A DNA stretch of 64,000 nucleotides, taken from assembly GCA_963422385.1 (NCBI GenBank), contig OY729432.1:1426001-1490000 (forward strand), given 5' to 3'. The notes below the pieces were generated by a model. The model searched no databases and had not been told where the DNA came from. It was given only the letters and a program-made list of their open reading frames with translations. This document shows positions 17,791-24,985 of the stretch, piece by piece (position 1 is the first letter of the stretch; each line of letters starts with the position of its first letter). The stretch is from JAJDTQ01 sp963422385 (lineage in GTDB: Bacteria > Desulfobacterota > Binatia > UBA9968 > JAJDTQ01). The translations under genes and the position numbers were made by a program.

Positions 17791-18162
17791 TCAGAGATAC
17801 GCGTCTGCATCGAGGCGATCGAGAATGGCGATCACTTCTTCGGTCCGCTCGCCATGCACAAGGTCGATGGCCCGCTCGCCGTCCAACTGCGGATGCCGCG
17901 CGTAAAGCCAGGCGCGTACCTCTTCCCGGCTATGGTACTCGCTGAGCCGCATCACCACGTAGGACAAATCGGAGATTATCAGTTGTGTATTGGGATGCGG
18001 CGACTTCTGGCCAGTCGTCCAGCGGGACACGGTCACTTTGGAGACGCCGGTAAAATTCGCGATGTCGGTTCCCTTCAAACCACCGGTCTGTTGCAACCGT
18101 TCGATGAACTGCACCATCGGTTTGATCGGTTTCGCCTGTGCCTGATCCATGCGGGACTTCAT
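17791..18162 (-). CDS. Xre/MbcA/ParS-type antitoxin
   Basis: A 123-residue DNA-binding antitoxin of the RES/Xre family. The N-terminal helix-turn-helix is visible as LKGTDIANFTGVSKVTVSRW at about residues 29-48. The C-terminal toxin-binding domain ends with EEVRAWLYARHPQLDGERAI and ERTEEVIAILDRLDADAYL, matching the family pattern of a W-L then P-x-L-x-G-x-x-A-x-D-L motif followed by a last helix at the toxin's active site. It would repress its own promoter and neutralise the RES protein encoded five bases downstream. ATG 18162 has no strong ribosome site; ATG 18150 is an alternative. Confidence 0.87.
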   Translation of the reverse strand: MKSRMDQAQAKPIKPMVQFIERLQQTGGLKGTDIANFTGVSKVTVSRWTTGQKSPHPNTQLIISDLSYVVMRLSEYHSREEVRAWLYARHPQLDGERAIDLVHGERTEEVIAILDRLDADAYL

Positions 18163-18470
18163 TCGGTGGGTGAGCCTACCATAGCCGTCATGCCTTTAAC
18201 TTTTTTGTTTCAGCTATCATATTTCTGGAAACGCCGAAGTCAACTGCACGCGGCGGCGTGGGCAGGCATCGTCGGCAACAAACACGGTTTGGCACGACCT
18301 ATTTCCGGGTTGCTCGGTCGCGTGACCTGGAACTGAAGATCAAGGTCAAACGCATTGCTGCCGCATGGGCTGGAATCGACGGCCACACGCCCGCACGCGG
18401 TATCCAGGTGGCGTTTTCTGGATGGAGTTCATCGCTGTCCGGCGCTTGGCGCCGGTATTGGTGCTGATGG
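18163..18470. other. Gene-free interval between the antitoxin gene and thiD
   Basis: About 308 bases. The left part is the promoter region of the toxin-antitoxin operon. For the rest I see no credible coding frame on either strand, no RNA gene and no terminator. Confidence 0.5.
18216..18243 (-). promoter_or_regulatory. Sigma-70-like promoter of the RES/Xre operon
   Basis: Read on the minus strand: TTGACT (18243-18238), a 16-base spacer, then TATGAT (18221-18216), about 54 bases before the antitoxin start. Confidence 0.65.
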
Positions 18471-19277
18471 TCACCGGGTGTGGTCTGCGGTCCAGTCGCG
18501 ATGGAAGTGATGCACCGGGCTGTGCCCCGAGCCGATGGAGAAGGATTGGCGGATAGCTTGGGTAATGAATTCTTTGGCCTCGGCGACCGCGGTTTCCAGC
18601 GGCTTGTTCCGGGCAAGGCTGCATGCCAGAGCCGCTGCGTAGGTGCAGCCGGTGCCATGGGTGTTCTTCGTTCGTACACGCCGGGCCGGGAACTCGTAAA
18701 AGGCGGCGCCGTCGTAGAAGATGTCCGTTGCGGCGCCCTTTCGATGGCCCCCCTTGACCACGACACTCTTCGCGCCGAGGTCGACGATGCACCGCGCCAT
18801 CTCCTTGATGGCGCGCACGTCGGTCCCGTCCACGCCCGTCAGCACCTGGGCCTCGGGGAGATTGGGCGTGACCACGGTGGCCAGAGGGAACAGGCGGGTC
18901 CGTAGAGTCCGGATGGCGTCCGGACGCAGGAGCACGTGCCCTCCCTTGGCCACCATCACCGGGTCCACCACCAGACGTTGGATGCCATGCTCCCGGATCT
19001 TGTCGGTCACCGCGCGGATGATGCGGGCGTTGGCGAGCATGCCGGTCTTGACGGCGTCGGCTCCGATGTCGTCCATGACGGCGTCGATCTGGGCGGCGAC
19101 GACGGGTGCAGGTGTCTCGAGGACCCGGGTCACACCAGTGGTATTCTGGGCGGTGATGGCCGTGACCACCGAAGTGCCGTAGACGCCCAAGGCTGCGAAA
19201 GTCTTGAGGTCGGCCTGAAGGCCGGCTCCGGCTCCCGAATCCGAGCCGGCGATGGTAAGTGCCTTGTATATCTCCAC
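18471..19277 (-). CDS. thiD: Hydroxymethylpyrimidine/phosphomethylpyrimidine kinase
   Basis: Cytosolic kinase that phosphorylates hydroxymethylpyrimidine twice for thiamine synthesis. The 268-residue ribokinase-fold protein shows the N-terminal ALTIAGSDSGAGAGLQADLKTF with the Asp and Gly residues of the substrate pocket. It also shows AVKTGML, VVDPVMVAKGGHVLL, VVTPNLPEAQVL and the catalytic anion-hole motif NTHGTGCTYAAALA with the general-base Asp position replaced by the family's usual G-T-G-C. The start is GTG 19277 with only a weak upstream site. No other thiamine gene or TPP riboswitch is seen nearby. It diverges from the hypothetical-mltG pair across 111 bases. Confidence 0.93.
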   Translation of the reverse strand: MEIYKALTIAGSDSGAGAGLQADLKTFAALGVYGTSVVTAITAQNTTGVTRVLETPAPVVAAQIDAVMDDIGADAVKTGMLANARIIRAVTDKIREHGIQRLVVDPVMVAKGGHVLLRPDAIRTLRTRLFPLATVVTPNLPEAQVLTGVDGTDVRAIKEMARCIVDLGAKSVVVKGGHRKGAATDIFYDGAAFYEFPARRVRTKNTHGTGCTYAAALACSLARNKPLETAVAEAKEFITQAIRQSFSIGSGHSPVHHFHRDWTADHTR

Positions 19278-19340
19278 CGAAGGGTTCCCGAACCGAGTCT
19301 CAGCAGATTACGAGCCATGGCCCATGAGGTCAAATAGAGT

Positions 19341-19371
19341 TTGACATCCCCCCGTTTCCTGGTGGCATACT
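19341..19371 (+). promoter_or_regulatory. Sigma-70-like promoter for the hypothetical gene and mltG
   Basis: TTGACA at 19341-19346 and CATACT at 19366-19371 with a 19-base spacer, slightly long. It ends 18 bases before the ATG at 19389, which is why I do not use the upstream TTG at 19341 as a start. Confidence 0.45.
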
Positions 19372-19388
19372 CTGCGACGGGTGATGTA

Positions 19389-19958
19389 ATGACAAAGATC
19401 TTTTCAAAAGAGCGTTTACAGGGGTTTTCCCTCGATATGACGCAGCGATGCTTCGGCGAGCTGGGAATCCGCGATATCGAGGTGACGGGCTACGTGGCGG
19501 ACGTGCTTACGGAGTTCGTCCGCAGCGACCGCCTGTATCGCGTGCGCTCCCGCAAGAACCGGAGGCTCGACAGCGTGGTGGAGATGCTGACGGAGGAGGA
19601 GGCGACGTTGTCGCGCGAGAACCCCCTCCTGCAGGAACGGCGGCAGCGGAAGTATATGGGAGACTACACGCTGTTCATGAGCGGGATCTTCCGTTCCCAC
19701 GTCGAGCGCGGCGGCTACCTGGACTACTACCTCAAGGAGGGCAGCCGGTCCTACCTGAAGGTCTCCGAAGTGGACCTGTCGCTTTACCGGACCGGTTTTC
19801 TGCTGTTCCAGGAGCTGTCCGAGAAGTTCGAGTACTTCTCCGGGGCGCTCGACTACATGCACAATGCCTATTTTGCGGCTTCCCCCAAGAAGGATCCATT
19901 CTCCGGTTTCCTGAAGCAGATCGAAGGATGGATGAAGGTGAACGTAACCGACAACTGA
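19389..19958 (+). CDS. Conserved hypothetical protein upstream of mltG
   Basis: A 189-residue soluble protein that I do not recognise. It is rich in charged and aromatic residues, with a central arginine-rich stretch (YRVRSRKNRRLDS) followed by EMLTEEEAT and several predicted helices; there is no signal peptide, membrane helix or catalytic motif. ATG 19389 is preferred to the TTG at 19341 because that TTG belongs to a likely promoter. Its 3' end overlaps the start chosen for mltG by 31 bases, so the two are probably co-translated. A link to cell-envelope work is inference from position only. Confidence 0.7.
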   Translation: MTKIFSKERLQGFSLDMTQRCFGELGIRDIEVTGYVADVLTEFVRSDRLYRVRSRKNRRLDSVVEMLTEEEATLSRENPLLQERRQRKYMGDYTLFMSGIFRSHVERGGYLDYYLKEGSRSYLKVSEVDLSLYRTGFLLFQELSEKFEYFSGALDYMHNAYFAASPKKDPFSGFLKQIEGWMKVNVTDN

Positions 19959-20995
19959 CGGTGCCGGTGTCCCCCCTTACCAGTCGTGGAGACCTGCTTG
20001 TTGCCGGCGGTCTCCTTCTTCTCGCCGCTCTTTTCGTTCTCGGTTACGTGGCCGCGTTTCTGTGGACCCCGTATCACGGCCATTCACCGGTTGCGGAGAT
20101 CGAGATCCGGCGCGGCGACACTTTTGCGGCCGTGGCCCGTGAGTTCGGTGAGAAAGGGATCGTCTCCCAACCGCGCCTGTTCGTGTTCTGGGCCTGGCTT
20201 GGCGGGCTGGATACGAAGGTGCATCGCGGCCTCTACCGCTTCGAGGGCGCGGTATCGCCACGGTCGGTGCTCGACGGACTCGTCCGTGGCAGGACCGTCT
20301 TCTACAAGGTCACCATTCCCGAAGGGTTCACGGTCCGGCAAATCGGCGGGTTGCTCGAACGCACAGGATTGGTGACGCCGGCGAGGTTTGCCGCAGCGGT
20401 GAGCGATCCGGCCGTCCTCTCCTCTCTGGGGGTCGACAGGATGGAAGGCTATCTGTTCCCCAGCACGTACCACTTCCGCGCGCTTGCCACCGAGGCAGAG
20501 GTCGTCAAGACGATGTTCGCGGAGTTCAAGGACACCGTCACTCCGGACATGGTCGCGCGTGCCCGGGAACTCGGCATGACCCGGCACGAGTTGGTGACCC
20601 TTGCGTCCATTATCGAGAAGGAAGCCGGACCCGGTGACGAGATGCCGCTGGTTTCCGCCGTCTTCCACAACCGCTTGAAGCGGGGTATGCGGCTTCAGAG
20701 CGATCCGACGGTCATCTACGGTTTGGAGAATTTCGACGGGGACCTGACGCGCGAGGATCTCCGGAGCCCCAGTCCGTACAACACCTACAAGATCCGCGGC
20801 TTGCCCCCGGGTCCCATCGCCAATCCCGGTTTGGCGGCCATGAAGGCGGCACTCTTTCCGGCAGCGGTCGGATATCTGTATTTCGTGTCCAGGAACGACG
20901 GCAGTCACCACTTTTCCCAAAGCCTGCGGGAGCACAACGCGGCGGTCAGGAAATATCAGAAGAACCGTCGCGCAGGGACGCGGAAAACGCCGTAG
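19928..20995 (+). CDS. mltG: Endolytic transglycosylase MltG
   Basis: Inner-membrane enzyme that cuts nascent peptidoglycan glycan strands and ends their growth. The 355-residue product has one N-terminal membrane helix (LLVAGGLLLLAALFVLGYVA). A LysM-like region follows (EIRRGDTFAAVAREFGEKGIV) and then the YceG domain. The catalytic Glu lies in LASIIEKEAG, and the pocket motif is QSDPTVIYGLE near residue 265. The block SPYNTYKIRGLPPGPIANPG is diagnostic. The frame is open well upstream; ATG 19928 and GTG 19961 are both possible starts, neither with a clear ribosome site. It follows a hypothetical gene with overlap and precedes a FetAB-like pair by 34 bases. Confidence 0.93.
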   Translation: MDEGERNRQLTVPVSPLTSRGDLLVAGGLLLLAALFVLGYVAAFLWTPYHGHSPVAEIEIRRGDTFAAVAREFGEKGIVSQPRLFVFWAWLGGLDTKVHRGLYRFEGAVSPRSVLDGLVRGRTVFYKVTIPEGFTVRQIGGLLERTGLVTPARFAAAVSDPAVLSSLGVDRMEGYLFPSTYHFRALATEAEVVKTMFAEFKDTVTPDMVARARELGMTRHELVTLASIIEKEAGPGDEMPLVSAVFHNRLKRGMRLQSDPTVIYGLENFDGDLTREDLRSPSPYNTYKIRGLPPGPIANPGLAAMKAALFPAAVGYLYFVSRNDGSHHFSQSLREHNAAVRKYQKNRRAGTRKTP

Positions 20996-21029
20996 GGAAC
21001 GCTCCGGAGCTTCCCTGGAACACCATCCG

Positions 21030-21683
21030 ATGGAAACGGAATTGGCTGCCCCGGCGCTTCAAATCGACCGACTCACCGTCCGTTTCGACGGGAGAACCGT
21101 CATCGACGGATTCTCTCTCGCGCTTGGATACGGTCAAAGGGCGGTCATCACGGGCGAATCCGGCTCCGGCAAGTCCACCGTGCTCCGCTGCATCCTGGGG
21201 TTCGTTTCTTCGTTCGAGGGCCGTATTCTGGTCGACGGCGAGCGTGTCAGCGCGCCTTCCATCTGGAAGCTGCGCACGCGCGTGTCCTACGTCACCCAGG
21301 AACCGCAACTCGGAACCGAACGAGTCAAGGACGTGCTGGAACGACCTTTCGGCTACCGTGCCAACACCGCGCTGCGGTCCAACCTGTCGCGTGTACCGGA
21401 GTTGCTCGACCGCCTGCTGCTTTCCGCGGACTTGCTGGAGAAGGAAATGGCGGTGCTTTCGGGCGGGGAGAAGCAGCGGGTCGCGATTGCCGCCGCCCTT
21501 TTGCTGGGACGAGGCATTTTGTTGCTGGATGAGGCGACCTCGGCGTTGGACAAGTCGGCACGGGCAGCGGTGGCGGCTCTCTTGTCCGCGGAGTCGGCGC
21601 TGACCGTGCTGGCGGTGGCCCACGATGCCGCCGATATGCCGTTGTCCGGAGCCGTGCTGTCGCTTCCGGGGGATCGGGGATGA
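21030..21683 (+). CDS. fetA: ABC transporter ATP-binding protein, FetA/YbbL-like
   Basis: A 217-residue single-domain ATPase. Walker A is TGESGSGKSTVL at about residues 41-52, the Q-loop lies in YVTQEPQLG, the signature is LSGGEKQRVAIAAAL, and Walker B is ILLLDEATSALD with the switch His in AVAHDAADM. It is shorter than most importer ATPases and pairs with the FetB-like permease through a 4-base ATGA overlap. FetAB exports iron and protects against oxidative stress in Escherichia coli. Whether iron is the substrate here is inferred from family only. Confidence 0.85.
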   Translation: METELAAPALQIDRLTVRFDGRTVIDGFSLALGYGQRAVITGESGSGKSTVLRCILGFVSSFEGRILVDGERVSAPSIWKLRTRVSYVTQEPQLGTERVKDVLERPFGYRANTALRSNLSRVPELLDRLLLSADLLEKEMAVLSGGEKQRVAIAAALLLGRGILLLDEATSALDKSARAAVAALLSAESALTVLAVAHDAADMPLSGAVLSLPGDRG

Positions 21684-22474
21684 GCACCGCCGACATCAGC
21701 TTTGCCAGGCTCGCCGCCGGCTACGTCCTGCTGCTGGCCCCCCTCGCCTTCCTTCTCTGGTATCGTGTGCCGCTGGTCAAGGACAGCTTGATCGCCGTCC
21801 TCAGGATGACGGTCCAGTTGCTGTTAGTGGGGTTCTATCTGCAGGTCGTCTTCGAGTGGAACAGCTTCTGGCTCAACGCCGCGTGGCTGCTGGTGATGAT
21901 CGCCGTGGCCGACGCGTCCATCGTCCGCGGCTGTGGCCTGCGGCTGGCGCGCTTCGTGCTGCCGGTCTTCATCGCGTTGCTCGCGGGCACACTCGTCCCG
22001 TTGCTGTTCTTCATGGGCCCCATTCTCCGCCAGCCCAACTGGCTGGAGGCGCAGTACGTGATTCCCATCTGCGGCTTGATCCTCGGGAACTGTTTGCGCG
22101 CGGATATCGTGGGGATCAGCCGCTTCTATCGTTCCGTCCGGGACGGCGAACCTCTGTTCCTGCACCATCTGGCTCAAGGCGCGCGGTTGACGGAGGCCGT
22201 GGCGCCGTTCCTGCGCGACGCCAGCCAGGCCGCGCTGGCGCCCACGGTCGCTTCCATAGCCACCATCGGCCTGGTCTCGCTGCCCGGAATGATGACCGGA
22301 GTCATTCTCGCCGGCGTCGATCCCATGACCGCCATCAAGTACCAGGTCGCCGTCATGATCGCGATTTTCTCCGGCACCGCCATCACGGTGCCTTTGGTCA
22401 TATGGCTCACCATGAGGAGCAGCTTCAACGGCTACGGTGTGCTGGACCGTGGCATCTTCGCGCAAGGTCACTGA
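21680..22474 (+). CDS. fetB: ABC transporter permease, FetB/YbbM-like (UPF0014)
   Basis: A 264-residue inner-membrane protein with about seven hydrophobic helices. It carries the UPF0014 hallmarks ALRMTVQLLLVGFYLQ-type motif (here VLRMTVQLLLVGFYLQ), the central NCLRADIVGISRF, the cytoplasmic EAVAPFLRDASQAALAPTVAS coupling region, and GLVSLPGMMTGVILAGVDP with the following AIKYQ. These match metal exporters of the FetB group. Its ATG overlaps the stop of the ATPase gene. After it the sequence decays into gene relics, so the operon ends here. Confidence 0.9.
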   Translation: MSTADISFARLAAGYVLLLAPLAFLLWYRVPLVKDSLIAVLRMTVQLLLVGFYLQVVFEWNSFWLNAAWLLVMIAVADASIVRGCGLRLARFVLPVFIALLAGTLVPLLFFMGPILRQPNWLEAQYVIPICGLILGNCLRADIVGISRFYRSVRDGEPLFLHHLAQGARLTEAVAPFLRDASQAALAPTVASIATIGLVSLPGMMTGVILAGVDPMTAIKYQVAVMIAIFSGTAITVPLVIWLTMRSSFNGYGVLDRGIFAQGH

Positions 22475-22476
22475 AG

Positions 22477-22984
22477 ATGCTGCCGCCGCCGTTCACTTCT
22501 CAACTGCTCGACCGGCTCTACGTGAAGCTGTTCCACCGGGATGCGGACTTGGCCGTCCAGTTGTTCATCGATGCCAGCAGCTCGATGCTGTTCCCTTCCC
22601 GTTCGGAGAAGTTCCTCCCCGCGTGTCACGTGGTCCTGGCCAACAACGAGAGCGTCCGGTTCCATATCCTGCAAGAGACCGGCGACGGGCTTGCGTCGCG
22701 GGCGCCGCGGCATCACGGACGCGCTGGATTTCGTCAACGGGTTCACGCCTGAGGGGGCGCTGAACCTGCCTGCCGCCGTTGGGTGCCACCCCGGGAGCAT
22801 CGACCTTTCAAGCAATGCCGTGGTCCTCTCGGACTTCCTGATGGATGCGGAGGAGTACCAGCCGTCGCCGGGATGGCAGGCGACACGGCAGGCTATCAGA
22901 GTCTCTGGTACTATGATCCTGTGCAGTTTCTTCCTGCTGGTGCTGGAATGGTTGATCAATCCGCGGGTGAGAGGTCTGCGGTAA
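22477..22984 (+). pseudogene. Relic of a DUF58/VWA-like protein gene
   Basis: Two reading frames each keep part of a DUF58 protein. The first, from 22477, reads LDRLYVKLFHRDADLAVQLF followed by IDASSSM, the VWA-like metal-site strand of DUF58. The conserved N-terminal DUF58 region with its W-N/D motif has mostly been deleted. Around base 22700 the homology jumps to the next frame (ITDALDFVNGFTPEGALNLP, then AVVLSDFLMDAEEYQ, the second VWA strand). The end of that frame is a hydrophobic helix (MILCSFFLLVLEWLINP) like the membrane anchors of the neighbouring BatA-type genes in intact loci. So deletions and at least one frameshift have destroyed the gene. Confidence 0.75.
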
Positions 22985-23167
22985 AGGAGAGAGACGTGCA
23001 GGCAGAGTCTCCAGGGCTGTTTCTCTGCCATCCTGGCTGAATCCACGGTGCTGTTTGATGCATGCTCAAGCTTGGTCTTCTGCCAAGGCAGGTGAAAGGG
23101 CAATACGGCCGTCCTTCACCATTTTCCTGGATGTCGGGTTTGGAGAGGATCATGTATGGAGAGCGAT

Positions 23168-23407
23168 TTATGCTGTCGCTGCGGCCAGCTTTGCGGGGAC
23201 CATATTCTCGTTGGCCCAGTCTATTGGGAAGGTCGTCAAGCCCATGGCGGTGGTAAAAAATGAACCGGGTAGTTGGACGGTAACGGCGTGCCCGTCCACC
23301 TTCCGGACGACACCCTCAATGCAGGCTTTGGGCTTCTCGATCACGTTGACATACTCGACTGGGACAAAACCTGAGGAGAGACCGGTTTTTGTTTCGAGTG
23401 TAACCAA
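23168..23407 (-). CDS. Uncharacterised small reading frame inside the decayed region
   Basis: A 79-codon minus-strand frame beginning with TTG and lacking a clear ribosome site. The translation looks protein-like (VEYVNVIEKPKACIEGVVRK, then DGHAVTVQLPGSFFT) and differs from the relics on the plus strand. It could be a small inserted gene, a fragment, or a chance frame. I recognise no family. The flanks 22985-23167 and 23408-23485 show no gene. Confidence 0.25.
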   Translation of the reverse strand: MVTLETKTGLSSGFVPVEYVNVIEKPKACIEGVVRKVDGHAVTVQLPGSFFTTAMGLTTFPIDWANENMVPAKLAAATA

Positions 23408-23485
23408 GTACTCAGTGGGACGGGCTGGTCCCCCTCTGGGGCCGGGCGCTCGACTGGCTGGCGCCGAGGCGCGACCCGGTGCCAG

Positions 23486-23963
23486 CTCACGAGGTGCGGG
23501 TCAACCCCTCGGAGGAAGCATCGTCGCGGATTTCCATGACTACGACGAAGTCGGAAGCGGCGTGTTGCGCTATACTGTCAAGGGACCGGACGGGTCCAGT
23601 ACAATGCGACGCCATGCCCCCGGACACTACTGCGCGGCGTTTGCCATGCAGGGGCCGGGCGCGCGTACCGCATCGAGGTTATCGGGACGTGGCGGGGCGC
23701 GACTGTCCGCTATCCCGCCCAAGGTTATACGTAGCCGTACGATCCGGCCACCGAGGCGCCCACGGACCGGTTCAATCGGAAGCTCCTGGATTCCCTGGCC
23801 CGCACCACCGGAGGCAGCATCAACCCGGAAGATACGGTAACGCCGCCTGCGGGGAACGTGGTCGTGTCGACGGAGCCGTTGCGAGCGTATACCATGATGG
23901 CTGCGGCGCCGCTGTTTTCTGCGAGGTCCTGGTCCGGCGGTTTGTGGCGTCCGAGGGATAGGG
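23486..23963 (+). pseudogene. Relic of a BatA-like VWA/glutamine-amidotransferase-type membrane protein gene
   Basis: The C-terminal part of a large protein can be read only by changing frame at least three times. The pieces are AHEVRVNP, then FHDYDEVGSGVLRYTVKGPD and GHYCAAFAMQGPG, then YRIEVIGTWRGATVRYPAQG. A TAG interrupts that frame at 23732, then DPATEAPTDRFNRKLLDSLA and TGGSINPEDTVTP follow, with AEPLRAYTMMAAA-like and CEVLVRRF at the end. These match the C-terminal region and last helix of proteins encoded beside MoxR-type ATPases and DUF58 proteins. The gene is clearly dead. It lies between the DUF58 relic and an intact 100-residue gene. Confidence 0.7.
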
Positions 23964-23974
23964 AGGAAACAATC

Positions 23975-24277
23975 ATGGATGCATCCGATGTCAAGCGGGT
24001 CTACGGCTTGGCGGCCAGGGTGGGTTCCCTGGAGGGATACCTCTATACAGGCAAGGACATCGATATGGAGTACCTGCCGGGCTGGCTCGGCAACATCGAG
24101 CGGGAGTTCAACGAGCTGCCGTCCGACCCGCGGCGCGCATGTGCCGAAGCCCATTACGAAGTGTTGCGCAAGGTGGCGGCCTACCTGCAGAAGTTTTGCG
24201 GTGCCGGGGACCTCAACGCCCTCAAGGCCCAAGGCATGGTCAATGTCGCCAAAGGTGTCGCGGATGCCGAAGGCTGA
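23975..24277 (+). CDS. Small conserved hypothetical protein at the end of the decayed DUF58/BatA-type locus
   Basis: A 100-residue soluble, mostly helical protein (MDASDVKRVYGLAARVGSLE, then YLPGWLGNIEREFNEL, then EAHYEVLRKVAAYLQKF). I do not recognise a family. ATG 23975 follows the good ribosome site GGGAGGAAA. Unlike everything between 22477 and 23963 its frame is intact and it keeps its translation signal, so it is probably still expressed. It would once have been the last gene of the dead locus; alternatively it belongs with lexA, whose start lies 12 bases after its stop. Confidence 0.65.
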   Translation: MDASDVKRVYGLAARVGSLEGYLYTGKDIDMEYLPGWLGNIEREFNELPSDPRRACAEAHYEVLRKVAAYLQKFCGAGDLNALKAQGMVNVAKGVADAEG

Positions 24278-24289
24278 TAAGCGGATTCG

Positions 24290-24885
24290 ATGACCGTCAC
24301 CAAGCGTCAGAGGGAGATCCTCGACGTCATCGAGGACTACTCGCGGCGCGCCGGCCATGCGCCGACACCAGTGTCGAATTCGGCCGGGAGTTGGGTTTGA
24401 CGGGCGCCACCGTTCACAAACACCTCCGGAACCTCGAGGCCAAGGGGCTCATCAGGCGGCGGTGGAATCGGAGCCGTGTCGTGGATGTCGCCCCCTGGAC
24501 CGCGTCGGGCGTCGTCGAGCTGCCGTTTCTGGGAGTGGTGTCCGCTGGCGTGCCCATCGAGCCGGTGGAGGTGAACGACACCTTGGGAGTGCCTAGGGAA
24601 CTGGTGCGAAGTCCGGATAGGTTCGCCCTGCGCGTCAAGGGCGATTCCATGATCGAGGAGCAGATCCACGATGGCGACCTCATCCTGGTGCAGTCCACGC
24701 CCACGGCGCGGGACGGCGACACGGTGGTGGCCTTGGTCCGGGGCGAGGCGACGGTCAAGAGGTTTTATCGTCAGGACGGCAAAGTGATGCTGCGGCCCGC
24801 CAACGAAAGGCTCGCCCCCATCGTGGCCGAGGAAGAAGACGTGGAAATCCGCGGCGTGGTGGTCGCCGTGATCCGTAAGTATTGA
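24290..24885 (+). pseudogene. lexA: LexA repressor gene with a one-base frameshift
   Basis: LexA represses the SOS regulon until RecA filaments trigger its self-cleavage. The first 27 codons (MTVTKRQREILDVIEDYSRR, then AGHAPT) read in one frame from ATG 24290. Near 24362-24370 the homology moves to another frame (TSVEFGRELGLTGATVHKHL), as expected for loss of one base. The rest is complete: the recognition helix, cleavage site Ala-Gly in GVVSAGVPIEP, catalytic Ser in VKGDSMIEEQIHDGD and catalytic Lys in EATVKRFYR, ending at the normal C-terminus. All functional residues are conserved, so this is either a very recent mutation or a sequencing error. No slippery heptamer supports programmed frameshifting. 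Confidence 0.85.
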
Positions 24886-24918
24886 GACGAGGATGGTACG
24901 TGGGTGGGCCCCTCCGCC

Positions 24919-24950
24919 CCTGGATCCCGGGCCAAGCCCGGGATGACGGA
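24919..24950. repeat. CGTCATCCCGG-type palindromic repeat, copy 3
   Basis: TGGATCCCGGG and CCCGGGATGAC flank a short loop (CCAAG), giving a near-perfect hairpin between lexA and the next gene. Confidence 0.65.
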
Positions 24951-24985
24951 GATGCCCGGAAGAAACGCAATAGGAGAAACTGTCG

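Noticed and set aside
18278..19400. TPP riboswitch for thiD
   Set aside because: No CUGAGA or GGxxGUGGAACCUGA-like segments are present upstream of thiD on the minus strand.
19448..19927. Upstream extension of mltG in its open frame
   Set aside because: It is the out-of-frame shadow of the hypothetical gene at 19389-19958, and its residues are arginine/glycine-rich without homology-like pattern.
24355..24375. Programmed frameshifting in lexA
   Set aside because: There is no X-XXY-YYZ slippery sequence, internal ribosome-binding stimulator or stable downstream hairpin at the junction.
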